Shown here in pieces: positions 41,520 through 51,281 of a stretch of DNA of 64,000 nt. Under the pieces are notes generated by a model that saw nothing but the letters and a program-made list of their open reading frames with translations, searched no databases and was not told the DNA's origin. Position 1 is the first letter of the stretch; each line of letters begins with the position of its first letter. Position numbers and translations under genes: made by a program. Source of the DNA: Melioribacteraceae bacterium (GTDB lineage Bacteria; Bacteroidota; Ignavibacteria; Ignavibacteriales; Melioribacteraceae); assembly GCA_030584085.1 (NCBI GenBank), contig CP129490.1, positions 2,141,511-2,205,510 on the forward strand. The letters run 5' to 3'.

Positions 41520-44249
41520 CTAATTCTTTTTAAGAAAAAGATACTGATGAACTTTAACAGAACCTTGATCCTTAATACCGAAGTTTTCATTATCGGTAAC
41601 TTTTTCATTAAAATACCCGATAATATTAAAATTGGGCTGTGCATATGGAATAAGCATTTCAGCCATATTTGCTTTTTTTGAAAAGCCTAGATGTAAAATT
41701 ATATGTCCTTCCTTTTTAAGAAGGCTAGACATCAAATTAAAAAATTTGGTATATATACCTATATCTCGCACTTGTTTAGTCTCTAAGAATAATTCTTTTT
41801 TTGATTTAAAGTCATCTTGTTCCCATCCTGCAAACCACATGCGAATCCAATTAGCCATATAGAACTTTGTAGAATCATAAAAAGGTGGAGATGTTATTAC
41901 GATATCGACACTTTCGTTTTTTACTTTTTTATCTAATTCAGCATAGTCTCCTTGAAAGACACTATATTTAACATTTTTCCAATTCGCTTTGTCAACTACT
42001 GCCCTAGTTACTTTTTCATTTAATTTTTCAATAAGATTTTTATTAATAAATTCTCCTTTAGGCGCGAAAGGTGTTATTGGATGTGAGGTTCTCGATAAAG
42101 CATATGGTCTGTTGCCATGTAAAATATGCAGTAAACTCGAAAATACAAATGAGTGATTTTCTTCAAATTCAACTTCATTTAAAAAGTATTTTCTTGCTGA
42201 AATAATCTGCTTAAATGTTTCCTGTTGGTAATAATCACTTAATTTTTTATTAAATCCAAAGTCGTTTCTTATCAATTCTTCATCTTGAACTTCATGTTCA
42301 TTAATATAAATTTTTAGATTATTTATTATTTCATAACATTTTGATGCATCTACTTTACCAACTTTCGCCAATGTATTTGAATATGCTAATTTACTTAAGT
42401 CATTCGCTATGATTCTCCTATTATTCAAGATTGCTTCAAGAGGTATTGTTCCAACACCTGCAAGCGGGTCAAGTACTACATCATTTTCTTTAGTAAAATA
42501 GTTCACTAAATAGTAAGCTATTGAGGGCTTCAATTTCCCTTGATAAGAACACAATGAATGGAGCCTACTACCCCAATTTCTTTTAGAATATGGAAATCTT
42601 CTATAAGGTAGTTCGTCCCTAAAATTTTTCCAGTTTTTTATAATTATATCTTCGTCTTTGACCGCAATATTGAACATACCGCTACTATATTTAGTCGGAC
42701 TTTTTTCATCCTTTGTGAAATGAATTAACCATTGTCCAAGCTGTTTCCCATTCTTTGAGAATCTATTTCTAATTTTAGTTTTTTTAACCAAACTAAAACC
42801 TTCTCTTACTCCCATATTCTCGAAGAGTATATCAGTAGGTATATGTACATTATTAAAGATTGAATCTCCTATATCAAAATAAAAATTACCACCGTTTTCA
42901 AGGATTTTATAAAGGTTTTTAAACACTTTTTGCATATCATAAAAATAATGTTCTACAAGTCTTGGTATTCTTTTATCGTAATTGTTTTCTTCAAGATTTT
43001 CAATAATTTCATTCAATTGGTCAATTTCATTTTTTTCAAGTTTCTTTTTGTTACTTACGTTATTTATTCCAGCAGTAATAGCATCTTGTCTTAATTTTTT
43101 CATTTCAGCTTCTTGGTTTACCAATTCTAAGAACAACAATTCTAATTTCGTATTACGAAAATAATTGGTCCCATTTACATATGGAGGCGATGTTACGATT
43201 GTATCAAAATGTTCGGCATATTTACCAATATCTCCTTTCGCATCGTTTGATACGAGAAATGCATTATTACACTTCTTAATTTCTAAGTTAATCAAGTCAT
43301 TTATAGCAGAATCCACTTTTTCCTTAAAAAGCCCAAAGACATCTTCATCAATTTCATTAAATTCCTTCCCTTTTTTATATCTTAAATCCGCCCGTCTTAT
43401 CATATTGGATTCTTTAACAATTATTGAACTTAACAAAAGCATTAGAAAACGCTTACTAATAGAAGACAAAGAGGATTCATTGATTTTTCGTTTGAGTTGG
43501 ACTAGTTTCTTAAGAATAGATTCCTCAAAAAAACCATTTGTTAAAAGCATATTTTCAGATTCGTTAAACTCAACTCTACCATTATATCCACGTCCCATCA
43601 AATCGCAGAGCGAATATATTAACTTACTTTCCTTTTTTACAATGAAGTCTCGAGATTGAATCGATTCTATTTTAGTGCTTATTATAAATCTCATTAGTGG
43701 ATTTATTTCAGAATAACCTGATTTAATTTTATTTAAAACACTCACTAAAATTGTTGTGCCAGTACCCGCAAAAGGATCATAAACTGATTTCGGATGTAGA
43801 ATATTATGATCGAAAATCTTCTCAATAAAATCATACGAAAATCCTTCAACATATGGATACCAATTAAATATTCCTTTCTCCTTATTATTTTTAAATGTTC
43901 CAGACGAGGGATTAAATTCTAAAATATCTGTACCTGCTAAAAACAAGTCAAGCTGATTCCTATTATTTATATTGTATTTAGTAAGTTTTTCACGAATCAA
44001 AAACGTGCATGCATTACTCAAGGATCTTCTTTCACTATTAGCAATATCCTCAAGGTCTTCATAGGATTTATTATCAAGCAAAGCTCTCATTTGAGCTGAG
44101 CTTAAATCTTTTATTATATCAATAAATTCTTTTTCGTTTTCATTTAATGCTAATCTTATTAATTTTGTCTCATTATCATCGTTATAGATTTTAGGGTAGG
44201 ATATTGATTTGTAATATTGGCTCATGCATATTCTGTTATTTAATACCAT
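41520..44249 (-). CDS. DNA methyltransferase with two fused catalytic domains
   Basis: A 909-residue protein with two amino-methyltransferase domains. Domain 1: motif I DPFAGTGTTIL (158-168) and catalytic SPPY (354-357). Domain 2: motif I DPLAGVGTIPL (594-604) and SPPF (787-790). SPPY/F marks N4-cytosine or N6-adenine methylation. Two domains in one chain suit an asymmetric site, each domain marking one strand, as in FokI-type systems. The partner nuclease converges on it with one base between them. The start is uncertain: ATG at 44249, or 44225 (MSQYYKSISYPK); neither has a clear ribosome site. Confidence 0.85.
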   Translation of the reverse strand: MVLNNRICMSQYYKSISYPKIYNDDNETKLIRLALNENEKEFIDIIKDLSSAQMRALLDNKSYEDLEDIANSERRSLSNACTFLIREKLTKYNINNRNQLDLFLAGTDILEFNPSSGTFKNNKEKGIFNWYPYVEGFSYDFIEKIFDHNILHPKSVYDPFAGTGTTILVSVLNKIKSGYSEINPLMRFIISTKIESIQSRDFIVKKESKLIYSLCDLMGRGYNGRVEFNESENMLLTNGFFEESILKKLVQLKRKINESSLSSISKRFLMLLLSSIIVKESNMIRRADLRYKKGKEFNEIDEDVFGLFKEKVDSAINDLINLEIKKCNNAFLVSNDAKGDIGKYAEHFDTIVTSPPYVNGTNYFRNTKLELLFLELVNQEAEMKKLRQDAITAGINNVSNKKKLEKNEIDQLNEIIENLEENNYDKRIPRLVEHYFYDMQKVFKNLYKILENGGNFYFDIGDSIFNNVHIPTDILFENMGVREGFSLVKKTKIRNRFSKNGKQLGQWLIHFTKDEKSPTKYSSGMFNIAVKDEDIIIKNWKNFRDELPYRRFPYSKRNWGSRLHSLCSYQGKLKPSIAYYLVNYFTKENDVVLDPLAGVGTIPLEAILNNRRIIANDLSKLAYSNTLAKVGKVDASKCYEIINNLKIYINEHEVQDEELIRNDFGFNKKLSDYYQQETFKQIISARKYFLNEVEFEENHSFVFSSLLHILHGNRPYALSRTSHPITPFAPKGEFINKNLIEKLNEKVTRAVVDKANWKNVKYSVFQGDYAELDKKVKNESVDIVITSPPFYDSTKFYMANWIRMWFAGWEQDDFKSKKELFLETKQVRDIGIYTKFFNLMSSLLKKEGHIILHLGFSKKANMAEMLIPYAQPNFNIIGYFNEKVTDNENFGIKDQGSVKVHQYLFLKKN

Positions 44250-44287
44250 ACAATGGTAATGAACTTCTTTTTTAATGTCAAGCGCTT

Positions 44288-44478
44288 TATAACAAGTTGC
44301 TCAAGGTGACAGTGTTTTCGCTTTCGGCATTTATGTAATTGTAAAATTTGTATTTCCGTTTTGGTTTTGTTGTTCAGCTGCATTTATAAATGTGAGTTAT
44401 GCAGTAAATAAAAAGTTGTTTAATAAATTTAGTAGTGTTGTTATGGGCTGCGCCTTATCAACCACGCCGTTACATCTC
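44288..44478 (+). repeat. Integron attC-like sequence (tentative)
   Basis: TATAACAAGTTGCTCAAGG begins the stretch, as in many attC/VCR sites. TTTCGGC and TTTTGTTGTTCAG, GAGTTATGC at 44394, and GTTGTTATGGGCTGCGCC then CCGTTAC near 44475 follow in an order reminiscent of Vibrio cholerae repeats. The 302-base gap between the methyltransferase and the outer-membrane gene holds no ORF. No integrase is in the window. The resemblance is from memory and the two ends do not fold well by eye. Confidence 0.3.
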
Positions 44479-44551
44479 AGAAAAAGGAGCCAGATGAAAT
44501 AAAACTTTACATGTTTTACTTAATTAACATTTCCAAACATCCGGAGTTAAT

Positions 44552-45118
44552 ATGAGTTATAAATATGTGCTTTATGTTTTATTTCTTATCTCTTTTTCAA
44601 TTTCTGCTCAAGTCAAAATATTCAAGGGATGTTATTCAATCGGTGGGTCAATCTCCTACTCTGAAAGGTCTTATCAACAGCCAAAAGCAACAGAGACAGT
44701 TTTTGAATTTCGTCCAACAATTGGGTATTTCTTTATTAATAATTTATACACATCAATAAATATAAATTACACCAATGATAAAGATCTGCAATATCCAAAA
44801 GAGAGTTGGAGTTTTGGTCCGGGTATAAGGTATTATTTTCCGATCGATAGAATTGCTCCGTTTGCCGGAATAAACTATATGCTGCGGCATGAGGATCCAA
44901 AATTTGAGTACAGCGGATCGCACAACACCGAAGATATAAACTTTCTCGGCGGAGTAAATTACTTTTTATCCAATAGTGTCGCACTGGAATTAAGTATTAT
45001 TTATTCAATCATAGATACGGAATACGAATGCGGTCCAGCCGATAATTGTGATCCGGCTTATTTAAAGGAAAGTAACGCATTTAGACTTGGCTTAGGTGTA
45101 AATTATTTTTTGGATTAA
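44552..45118 (+). CDS. Small outer-membrane beta-barrel protein
   Basis: A 188-residue exported protein. The signal peptide ends in ISFSISAQ (about residue 20). The rest alternates in amphipathic strands with aromatic ends (VFEFRPTIGYFFINNLY, WSFGPGIRYYFPIDRIAPFAGINYML, INFLGGVNYFLSNSVALELSIIYSI) and finishes with GLGVNYFLD, the pattern of 8-strand OMP_b-brl/OmpW-like porins. The ATG follows CCGGAGTTAAT. The function is likely structural or for small solutes, and is not known. Confidence 0.82.
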   Translation: MSYKYVLYVLFLISFSISAQVKIFKGCYSIGGSISYSERSYQQPKATETVFEFRPTIGYFFINNLYTSININYTNDKDLQYPKESWSFGPGIRYYFPIDRIAPFAGINYMLRHEDPKFEYSGSHNTEDINFLGGVNYFLSNSVALELSIIYSIIDTEYECGPADNCDPAYLKESNAFRLGLGVNYFLD

Positions 45119-45240
45119 ATTGCCACTTGCCGTGCGATAATTACAAAACGGAACCGACACTTAACAAAGTGGTGGTGAAAAGGGTTGATTGTTTTTCTAA
45201 AAGTAATTACATTGTGGATACGTTATTTCAAAAGGAAAAC

Positions 45241-45498
45241 ATGAAAGCAAAAATTGTAAAAATAGGAAATTCGCGTGGAGTTAGAATTCCTAAATCCTTT
45301 ATTGATGAGAGTGGTCTTAAAAATGAGGTAGAACTTGAAATTGAAGATGGCAAAATAGTTATCAGACCAATATCAAAAAATAGAGAATCGTGGGATTCAG
45401 CTTTTCAAAAAATGGCAAAAGATGAAGACGATGTTTTGTTGGATTCGGAAGCATTGTTAAAACAAACAAAATGGGATGAAGAAGAATGGGAATGGTAA
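45241..45498 (+). CDS. mazE: MazE/AbrB-family antitoxin
   Basis: An 85-residue protein. The N-terminal swapped-hairpin DNA-binding domain reads MKAKIVKIGNSRGVRIPKS, typical of MazE. The C-terminal half is acidic (DEDDVLLDSEALLKQ, EEEWEW) and should wrap around the toxin. I chose ATG 45241, which follows AAAAGGAAAAC; the frame runs 38 codons further upstream but without family resemblance. It ends directly before mazF (TAA then ATG). It neutralises the toxin and likely represses the operon. Confidence 0.88.
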   Translation: MKAKIVKIGNSRGVRIPKSFIDESGLKNEVELEIEDGKIVIRPISKNRESWDSAFQKMAKDEDDVLLDSEALLKQTKWDEEEWEW

Positions 45499-45819
45499 AT
45501 GGTCTCACGCTTTGAGATTTATTATATCAATTTAGACCCCACAATCGGGTATGAAATTAAAAAGACTCGTCCTTGTGTAGTTATTTCCCCGGATGAGATG
45601 AATCATAATATCCGGACTATAATAATTGCCCCACTAACCAAAATATTACGGAACTATCCAACTCGTATTCCTTGCAAAGTAGAAGGAAAGCAAGGTCAAA
45701 TCGTATTAGATCAAATCAGAACAATCGACAAAACCAGACTTATTAAAAAGATAGGTACATTAACAAACACAACACAGAAAAAAGTATTAAATGTGCTGAA
45801 GGAAATGTTTTCTGATTAA
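45499..45819 (+). CDS. mazF: MazF/PemK-family endoribonuclease toxin
   Basis: A 106-residue mRNA interferase. FEIYYINLDPTIGYEIKKTRPCVVISPDEMN is the family N-terminus, with the conserved Arg in KTRP. IIIAPLT, GKQGQIVLDQIRTIDKTRLIKKIG and the C-terminal helix complete the fold. It immediately follows the mazE stop codon. MazF toxins cut mRNA at short sequences and halt growth when the antitoxin is lost. It probably stabilises this accessory region. Confidence 0.92.
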   Translation: MVSRFEIYYINLDPTIGYEIKKTRPCVVISPDEMNHNIRTIIIAPLTKILRNYPTRIPCKVEGKQGQIVLDQIRTIDKTRLIKKIGTLTNTTQKKVLNVLKEMFSD

Positions 45820-45935
45820 GGGACTTAACTTTTTTAATCCGCCAAAGTAAAAGACGGACTACTGAGAATTGACAAACTCCCCTTTCATTACAAAAATGAT
45901 AAATGATGTTAATTAAACAAAATAGATAAGCAGAA

Positions 45936-45961
45936 CAACTCACAGCCGGGTGTGAGCTGTC
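45936..45961 (-). terminator. Probable terminator of the signalling operon
   Basis: CTCACA (45940-45945) and TGTGAG (45952-45957) form a stem extended by ACA/TGT past one mismatch, 6-base GC loop. It lies 13 bases past the STAS gene stop on the minus strand. The following T-run is weak. Confidence 0.5.
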
Positions 45962-45973
45962 CTGTAATTATAG

Positions 45974-46309
45974 TTAAAAACTTTTAGAAGCTTCTTCAAC
46001 GGATGGGTATTGTTCAAATACGCTGTTTAGTTTTGTAATTGAAAGCAATCCGTCGATCTTATCTGTAACGCCCGCAAGTTTCATGTGACCGCCGGCATCT
46101 TTAACTGTGCTGAATGCACGGACAATATTACCGAGACCCGAGCTATTAACAAATTTAACATCACTCATATCGACGATAACATTTTTCTTACCTGAACCTA
46201 AAACTTTTGCAAGTGCATCATGAAAATCTTGTGCTTCGGGTCCGCCCATTAATTTTCCTTTGAACGCAAATACTGAAGCGTTATATACTTCGCTAGTACT
46301 GAATTTCAT
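45974..46309 (-). CDS. STAS-domain anti-sigma factor antagonist
   Basis: A 111-residue single STAS domain of the SpoIIAA/RsbV type. IVDMSDVKFVNSSGLGNIVRAF contains the conserved phosphorylatable serine (Ser57 in NSSGLG). Such proteins bind an anti-sigma kinase when unphosphorylated and are switched on by PP2C phosphatases. It is the last gene of an operon encoding four such phosphatases, so it is their likely substrate. AAAGGAGG lies 7 bases before the ATG, a strong ribosome site. No RsbW-like kinase gene or sigma gene lies beside it. Confidence 0.93.
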   Translation of the reverse strand: MKFSTSEVYNASVFAFKGKLMGGPEAQDFHDALAKVLGSGKKNVIVDMSDVKFVNSSGLGNIVRAFSTVKDAGGHMKLAGVTDKIDGLLSITKLNSVFEQYPSVEEASKSF

Positions 46310-46420
46310 TATGAGTCCTCCTTTAATGTTATATTAATAATAATGAATTGTAATAAAAAATAGTACAAAATTTATTTCCCCTCCTACGTTAAAAAGCAAC
46401 TTCGGAGGGCATGCATCTTC

Positions 46421-49400
46421 TTATTTTACTTTAATTACTACGAATGTTACGTCATCATCATTTTCTTTACCGTTGGTCCAATGATTTCCAAATGCATTCA
46501 AATGATTGATTATCATTTCGGGTTCTTTATGTGATACTTCTTCAAAAAGATTTTTTGCTTTGGTATATCCGATCATATTATTATCGGAATTAACCAGCTC
46601 GGGAAAACCGTCACTCATTATCAATAACGTATCACCGGCGTAAATATTTTCTTCAATAATATCGTAATCAACATTTTTTATTGAACCGAGAGGAAGATTA
46701 TTTATTGCAATTTCTTCAACGCTCTTTTTATTATTTCGATAAATAAAAATCGGCGGCATCCCGGCATTTGCAACTCTAATTTTGTTTGAATTAAATTGAA
46801 CACAAGTTAACGCCATCATCAATCTTCCTAAATGCATATCCTTTATAGAGTGATTTGAATTTTGGAAAAACGGCTTCAAGTCTTTGCTTGATCTATCCGA
46901 CATAAAAAGAGATTTCATTATTGAGACCATCATACCGGACATCATCCCGTGACCGGTTGCATCGCCAAGAACTACGGTTAATGTTCCATCAAGATGAACA
47001 TGGAAATCGTAGTAATCTCCCCCGACTTCTGTGGCAGTCTTTAAATAAACTGCTATATCCAGATTTGGTAGCTGTGGTATTTCTTTAGGCAGCATAGAAA
47101 GCTGTAGTTTTCTGGCTTCTTCAAGCTCTTGAGTTTTTCTTTGGTTTTCTGCTTCAATTACTCTCGCTTGTGCTTCAGCGGCTTCGGCTCGTAATTGACT
47201 TTCTTTTATTTCTGAATTTTTTCTTTGACGCTTAAGCTCAAACGCTCTTAGTGTATAGAGGAACCCGAAAAATACCATGACATAAAAACCGTAAGCCCAC
47301 CAAGTTTGCCATAAAGGAGGATTAATTATAAAGGCAAAAGAAGCTTCGTTCGCCTGCTCGCCGCTGCCTATTGTTGCTCTTACTCTAAAATTATATCCAC
47401 CAGCGGGAAGATTTTGATATTCCGAAAAAGATAAATTTGATTCTCTTGACCAATCAGTATCATAACCTTCCAACATGTGTGTATATTTAGTTTGGTCCGG
47501 ATTACTAAAATTCAATACTGCATAATTAAATAAAATTGAATTCTCGGAAGAAGAAAAATCATCGGCAAATTTATAATGATATGCTTTATCATTTACCGAA
47601 ATGCTGGTGATCTTTAAAGGAGCATTTTGAGCAATATTTTTTTCAACCAGAATACCAACGCCGGAATAAAATTTTAATAGGTTGCCGTTCATATCCATAA
47701 CAGAAGATGCGGCGCCTCCGGCGGCAATTCTCTCATCATCATAATACAGATCAACTTTTTCACCTCTTAACCTTAACGTGCCGCTCTGGCTTCCAAAAAA
47801 TACATTCCCTCTATAATCAACGATAGGATTGTGTATATCCGTTGGGATTATACTATTTCTTGGAGTATAAAAATTAAGATGAGTGCCGTCAAAAATTGCC
47901 AGTCCGCTGTTTCTCAATCTTATATAGAGATAATTACCGGACTGAATCTGAGTAAGAGTTCCGGCTACACTAGCTCCTTTGAGTATCCTAAAATCTGCAT
48001 TCTGATTTACGCTATCGGAAAGATCAACAAATCTCTCTCCATTAAAATTATAGAAATGACCGGCGGTTAAATAATAGGCACCGTTATCTAATTCGCCTAC
48101 AAAATGAAGTTGTTGATTAGGGACATTCCACTCAGCCGGTGGATCAAACCACTTGCTTCCGTCAAATATTTTTATTTCTGATTTTGCTGATGATAATTCC
48201 TCAAAGTTTTTGGCGAATTCACCTTGCAACCAAATACGTCCTTGTTTATCATCGCGGAAAGTATATAATTGATACGGCATCGATTGAAATTTTTCACTAA
48301 ACGGGGATTCGATTTCTATGACGGTATCGCCATCTATTTTTCCTAAAAAGAAATCAGCTTTGTTTATTGTACCATATTTTGGTCTAACATAATTCTGATA
48401 AACATATATTTCGTTTTTATTGGTTTCGTAAACGGCAGAAACATTATAATCCGCACGTTTATTTGAAGGAAGAGACTTTAATCTAAAGATCCACTCTTTA
48501 TCACTATTTTGAATTTCACGGACGTGAGTAAGTCCTTTATCCGTAGGAATCCAGACGTTTAGATTGGTGTCCTGATAAGGACAAAAAGTCGTGTTACTCT
48601 TAAGCCCGTCATCAGTGGTGAGAGTTTTAATTTTACTTCCGTCCCACACATTTACTCCAACCTTATTTAAAATAACATATGCCGGAATTTGAGTATAAGA
48701 ATAATTTATCCACACTAAGCCATTTCGATCGGCGTATAAATCGGGGATTTGAATATCAGGATCGAGAATACCGTTTTCTTTCTCAAGCAAAATTGAATTA
48801 CTTGGTGTTAGAAAGCCCATACCCTTTGCGGTTGAAATCAAAATACTATTATCTAAATCTAGAACGGGCAGTCCGTTATATGCATCATATTTTATCCAGC
48901 CATTCGGGGTTTTCGAAAAAAATTGAGTCGGATCAACCGAGCTAAGCGACAATCCACTAGTTCCAAAAATTAAGGAGAGATATGGCGGAGTTTTACTTTT
49001 TAAGAATCTCGAAAAATTATATTGAAAATTCGAACTCGATTTATCGTTGACGGATGTGCTTAATATTTGTTCAATGATTTTTGTCGGCTCCCAACGATTA
49101 TTTTTTAATTCAAGAATTGGTTTGTCGGAAGGAGAAACTTTTTTAGCTGTTGATGTTAGATAATCAATATTTACATACACTTTGTTATCAACGTTATCGC
49201 AAAACACACTGATAACACTTAAGTCATTATTAAAATAAGATTCTAAACCGGGATAATTATGGAAGCTATCTCCATCGTACATTAATACACCGGTTCCTTT
49301 AGCACCTTTAGAACCAGCATAGTCAAAATTCCCGCTGAACGGAATCCAAGTGTTCCCTTCTGAATCTATATATGAAGAATATTCATCTCCAGTAAATGAA

Positions 49401-50095
49401 TTAATGTAATTGAATCCGAAAGAATTATCGATTCTTGTAAACACATTATTTTTATAAAGAGCAATGTATGCACCGTCACCGTTTTGTGTATTCTTTCCAT
49501 GAGAGGTAAATATCAGATCGCCAAAGGGAGTTTCAATAAAATTTCTTGCGTTGTCTAATGGGAATGTCTCTGAATCAAATAATGTAAACTTTCCTGCTTC
49601 GTAATAAAGAAGTGAGCCATTGAAAACTTTATCGGTATATGGTGTATATGATCCGACCCAGATTCTGCCTTTGCTGTCGCCTTTTACAAAACTTATAAGC
49701 TGTCCTTGGTTTTCATTCAATTTATATCCGGAAGAAGCATCGTATGAATTAAAATTTTCTCCGTCAAAAGTTGCAAACTTATCCGGGGATGCGAAGTAAA
49801 GTATATCTTTTATTGAATCATAATAGATCGACTGCATTTCGGGGATACTAAATTCCTCACCTACAAATGCAAATTCATAACCGTCGAATCTAAAAGTTCC
49901 CTCCGGACCTGAGAACCATATGTATCCATCGTTTGTTTTTACGGTTTTTGTAAAATTACTAGACGGTAATCCATCCTTACTTCTGTACTCTACAATATCG
50001 GAATTGCCGAATGTTTTGTATTTATTTTGTGAGTAAAGATTACCGATGCAAAAAAAGAGGATTAATATCACGCATATATTTCTGATTATTTTCAT
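46421..50095 (-). CDS. Beta-propeller sensor with SpoIIE-type PP2C phosphatase (copy A)
   Basis: A 1224-residue membrane protein. Signal peptide 1-22. Residues 30-790 hold two-component-regulator propeller repeats (DGYIWFSGPEGTFRFDGYEF, RIWVGSY, NVWIPTDKGLTHV). A Y_Y_Y domain (about 840-930) ends in YNFRVRA, one membrane helix follows (WWAYGFYVMVFFGFLYTL), then an Ala/Glu coiled coil and LQLSMLPKEIPQLPNLDIAVYLKTA. The PP2C domain has GGDYYDF, GDATGHGMMSG, SDGFPEL and DDDVTFVV. It probably dephosphorylates the STAS protein on sensing a periplasmic ligand. It lies 24 bases downstream of the receiver-PP2C gene. Confidence 0.92.
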   Translation of the reverse strand: MKIIRNICVILILFFCIGNLYSQNKYKTFGNSDIVEYRSKDGLPSSNFTKTVKTNDGYIWFSGPEGTFRFDGYEFAFVGEEFSIPEMQSIYYDSIKDILYFASPDKFATFDGENFNSYDASSGYKLNENQGQLISFVKGDSKGRIWVGSYTPYTDKVFNGSLLYYEAGKFTLFDSETFPLDNARNFIETPFGDLIFTSHGKNTQNGDGAYIALYKNNVFTRIDNSFGFNYINSFTGDEYSSYIDSEGNTWIPFSGNFDYAGSKGAKGTGVLMYDGDSFHNYPGLESYFNNDLSVISVFCDNVDNKVYVNIDYLTSTAKKVSPSDKPILELKNNRWEPTKIIEQILSTSVNDKSSSNFQYNFSRFLKSKTPPYLSLIFGTSGLSLSSVDPTQFFSKTPNGWIKYDAYNGLPVLDLDNSILISTAKGMGFLTPSNSILLEKENGILDPDIQIPDLYADRNGLVWINYSYTQIPAYVILNKVGVNVWDGSKIKTLTTDDGLKSNTTFCPYQDTNLNVWIPTDKGLTHVREIQNSDKEWIFRLKSLPSNKRADYNVSAVYETNKNEIYVYQNYVRPKYGTINKADFFLGKIDGDTVIEIESPFSEKFQSMPYQLYTFRDDKQGRIWLQGEFAKNFEELSSAKSEIKIFDGSKWFDPPAEWNVPNQQLHFVGELDNGAYYLTAGHFYNFNGERFVDLSDSVNQNADFRILKGASVAGTLTQIQSGNYLYIRLRNSGLAIFDGTHLNFYTPRNSIIPTDIHNPIVDYRGNVFFGSQSGTLRLRGEKVDLYYDDERIAAGGAASSVMDMNGNLLKFYSGVGILVEKNIAQNAPLKITSISVNDKAYHYKFADDFSSSENSILFNYAVLNFSNPDQTKYTHMLEGYDTDWSRESNLSFSEYQNLPAGGYNFRVRATIGSGEQANEASFAFIINPPLWQTWWAYGFYVMVFFGFLYTLRAFELKRQRKNSEIKESQLRAEAAEAQARVIEAENQRKTQELEEARKLQLSMLPKEIPQLPNLDIAVYLKTATEVGGDYYDFHVHLDGTLTVVLGDATGHGMMSGMMVSIMKSLFMSDRSSKDLKPFFQNSNHSIKDMHLGRLMMALTCVQFNSNKIRVANAGMPPIFIYRNNKKSVEEIAINNLPLGSIKNVDYDIIEENIYAGDTLLIMSDGFPELVNSDNNMIGYTKAKNLFEEVSHKEPEMIINHLNAFGNHWTNGKENDDDVTFVVIKVK

Positions 50096-50119
50096 TTATA
50101 GTTCTGCTAAGTTTTAAAA

Positions 50120-51271
50120 TTATTTTACTTTTATTACAACAAAGGTTATATCGTCATCGGATTCTAATTCACCTGCCCATTCAGCTGCGTTTAATTTTAA
50201 CGTCTCAATAATTTCATTCGAGGATTTATCGGAATGTTCTTCTAATAAACCGGCAACGCGTTCATATCCAAACATTTCTTTATTATGGTTAAACAATTCC
50301 GGCAATCCGTCGCTTAATAGCAGAATTACATCTCCCGAATCGACTTCAAATTCGTTTATATTGAAATCGAATTCAGATAAAGCACCGAGCGGCATACTTT
50401 GATTTACATATTCGATTACTTTTTTATCAGCCGATTTATAGACGAATATTGTAGGCATCGCGGCATTAATAAACTTTATCTTGTTCTCTTTTATATTTAA
50501 CATTGCAAAAGCCATCATCATTCTTCCGAGATTGAGAGATTTGATTGTTCTGTTTGAGACATCAAAAAAATCTTCCAGCTCAATTTCATCCGAATCAGAA
50601 ATGAACAATGTTTTCATTATGGATACCATTATACCGGCTTTCATTCCGTGTCCGGTTGCATCTCCAATTGCAACATTTAATGAACCGTCATTTTTCTTGG
50701 AGAAATCATAGTAATCACCGCCTACTTCACTTGCTGTTTTCATATGAACAGCGATATCAAGTTTGCCGTTTTGAGGAATTGATTTCGGAAGCATTGATAA
50801 TTGCAGAGTTCTCGCCTCTTCCAGCTCTTTCCGAACAATAATTAGTTCGTCTCTAGATTTTACCGCTTCTTTAAATGTGCCAAGATTATCAATTGCTTTT
50901 TTAATTGTGATTTCGAGATCACTTAAGTCGATGGGTTTAACGACGAAATCAAAAGCTCCTCCGTTCATAGCAGTACGGATATTAAAAATATCACCGTAAG
51001 CAGAAACAATAACAGAATGAAGAAGCGGGTTATTCATTTCTTTTATTTTTGAAAGAAGAGTAAGTCCATCCATTTCCGGCATATTGATGTCGGTTAGAAC
51101 CAGTTCAATTTCTTTGTCTTCGTTTAATTTTTCCAGAGCTTTAACACCATTATTCGCAAAAGAGAAATTGTATTTCCCCTCCTTAATTTCTCTTCTAAAC
51201 TTTTGCTTAATTAATGACTCAAGATCGGGTTCGTCATCTACTACTAATATTTTTGGAATTGTGTTGTTCAT
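50120..51271 (-). CDS. Response regulator with SpoIIE-type PP2C output
   Basis: A 383-residue cytosolic protein. The receiver (1-125) has Asp12-Asp13 and phosphoacceptor Asp61 in LTDINMPEMDG. A linker with EARTLQLSMLPKSIPQNGKLDIAVHMKTA leads to the PP2C domain (about 190-383) with GGDYYDF, GDATGHGMKAG, LSDGLPEL and SDDDITFVV. Its activity should be controlled by phosphotransfer, most simply from the nine-GAF histidine kinase whose gene ends 10 bases upstream. The likely substrate is the STAS protein at the end of the operon. Confidence 0.94.
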   Translation of the reverse strand: MNNTIPKILVVDDEPDLESLIKQKFRREIKEGKYNFSFANNGVKALEKLNEDKEIELVLTDINMPEMDGLTLLSKIKEMNNPLLHSVIVSAYGDIFNIRTAMNGGAFDFVVKPIDLSDLEITIKKAIDNLGTFKEAVKSRDELIIVRKELEEARTLQLSMLPKSIPQNGKLDIAVHMKTASEVGGDYYDFSKKNDGSLNVAIGDATGHGMKAGIMVSIMKTLFISDSDEIELEDFFDVSNRTIKSLNLGRMMMAFAMLNIKENKIKFINAAMPTIFVYKSADKKVIEYVNQSMPLGALSEFDFNINEFEVDSGDVILLLSDGLPELFNHNKEMFGYERVAGLLEEHSDKSSNEIIETLKLNAAEWAGELESDDDITFVVIKVK

Positions 51272-51281
51272 AATTCTTCTG

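Noticed and set aside
46379-46411. CCCCTCC / GGAGGG inverted repeat between the STAS and propeller-PP2C genes
   Set aside because: The loop is long and no T-run follows on the minus strand; more likely chance pairing than a terminator.
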